Positions 33,350 through 33,659 of a stretch of 33,659 nt of DNA are shown here, piece by piece. The translations under genes and the position numbers were made by a program. The number at the start of each line of letters is the position of its first letter. Position 1 is the first letter of the stretch. The notes below the pieces were generated by a model that made no database searches, was not told where the DNA came from, and was given only the letters and a program-made list of their open reading frames with translations. The DNA comes from Burkholderiales bacterium (GTDB lineage Bacteria > Pseudomonadota > Gammaproteobacteria > Burkholderiales > Burkholderiaceae_C): positions 1-33,659 of the forward strand of contig CANNRR010000021.1 of NCBI GenBank assembly GCA_947508055.1, written 5' to 3'.

Positions 33350-33659
33350 ATGACAATTGACTACCGCCTCGCCTTCGATATGGCCCCGGTCGGCCTGGCG
33401 CTGTCGCGCAACCGCACCATCATCGACTGCAATCAGCGTTTGTGTGAAATGTTTGGCACCGCACGGGAACAACTGATCGGCCAATCGTTTCAGGTGTTAT
33501 ACCCCAGCGCCGACGAGTTCGAGCGCACCGGCGAGCGGATCAGCCCGATCCTCAACCGCAGCGGCACCTACGCCGATGACCGGATCATGCGCCGCGTGGA
33601 CGGTCGTCTCAAAGGCGAGGCCTTCTGGTGCCACGTCACCGGACGCGCGCTTAACCGCC
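33350..33659 (+). CDS. PAS-domain transcriptional regulator, 5' part only
   Basis: This gene is missing from the ORF track because the window ends inside it. The ATG at 33350 opens a frame of 103 codons with no stop: MTIDYRLAFDMAPVGLALSR, then TIIDCNQRLCEMFG and LIGQSFQVLYPSADEFERTG, the classic PAS pattern. Position next to scoAB suggests a PAS-LuxR type regulator with a C-terminal helix-turn-helix, but that end is not visible. A REP-like repeat sits directly upstream with no clear Shine-Dalgarno between it and the ATG. Confidence 0.8.
   Translation, partial: MTIDYRLAFDMAPVGLALSRNRTIIDCNQRLCEMFGTAREQLIGQSFQVLYPSADEFERTGERISPILNRSGTYADDRIMRRVDGRLKGEAFWCHVTGRALNR

Noticed and set aside
33254-33484. 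Minus-strand 76-aa ORF
   Set aside because: Antisense to the PAS-domain gene and across the REP-like repeat; no recognisable content.
1-33659. CRISPR arrays, insertion sequences, rRNA or prophage genes
   Set aside because: No spaced direct-repeat array, transposase, rRNA segment or phage gene was seen; the only repeats are the three REP-like units.

Overview
The window looks like chromosome from a betaproteobacterium of the order Burkholderiales, most likely Comamonadaceae (Rhodoferax/Curvibacter-like). This rests on gene content seen in the ORFs: a glucokinase fused to an RpiR regulator, a scoAB pair divergent from a PAS-domain regulator, and a LiuR-like operator before an HSD10-type dehydrogenase. 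It is inference, not a database match.

Layout. (1) 58-1104: tRNA-Val(GAC) with its terminator on the minus strand, then an SDR dehydrogenase gene on the plus strand with a perfect 22-bp palindrome in its promoter. (2) 1293-9345, minus strand: the cytoplasmic half of an alpha-glucan pathway, read as glk, glk-rpiR fusion, (promoter region), glgP, malQ, mipA-like. (3) 9778-16273, plus strand: a TonB-dependent receptor, an intrinsic terminator, a flavin-dependent tryptophan-halogenase-family protein and a Tat-exported S9-like hydrolase. (4) 28577-16299, minus strand: a tightly packed nine-gene operon malK-malE-malF-malG, exported GH13 amylase, SGNH-hydrolase::GH13 fusion, CE1-like esterase, KefB-type antiporter, 2OG-Fe(II) oxygenase. 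Most junctions are 4-bp ATGA overlaps. Operons 3 and 4 converge with a 25-nt gap. (5) 28766-31725: MATE transporter, a DUF6544-like protein and a small membrane protein. (6) 31785-33659: two short REP-like repeats, scoB-scoA (3-oxoacid CoA-transferase), a third repeat, and the start of a PAS-domain regulator cut by the window end.

How the genes work together. The TonB receptor would take up maltodextrins across the outer membrane. The two exported GH13 enzymes would trim them, while the SGNH domain and CE1-like esterase could remove acyl groups. MalEFGK imports short oligomers. MalQ, GlgP and two glucokinases convert them to glucose-1-P and glucose-6-P. No phosphoglucomutase, cytoplasmic alpha-glucosidase or LacI-type regulator is seen here. 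The only sugar-type regulator inside the locus is the RpiR/HexR-like half of the Glk fusion. Four HexR-like 15-mers (TGTARTnnnAYTACA pattern) lie in the three intergenic control regions (upstream of glgP twice, between glk and the TonB receptor, upstream of malK), which suggests one local regulon tied to a bifunctional enzyme/regulator.

The most unusual items are the SGNH::GH13 fusion, the halogenase/S9/2OG-oxygenase enzymes embedded in a maltodextrin locus, the shared HexR-like operators, and a terminator-like hairpin in the probable glk leader.
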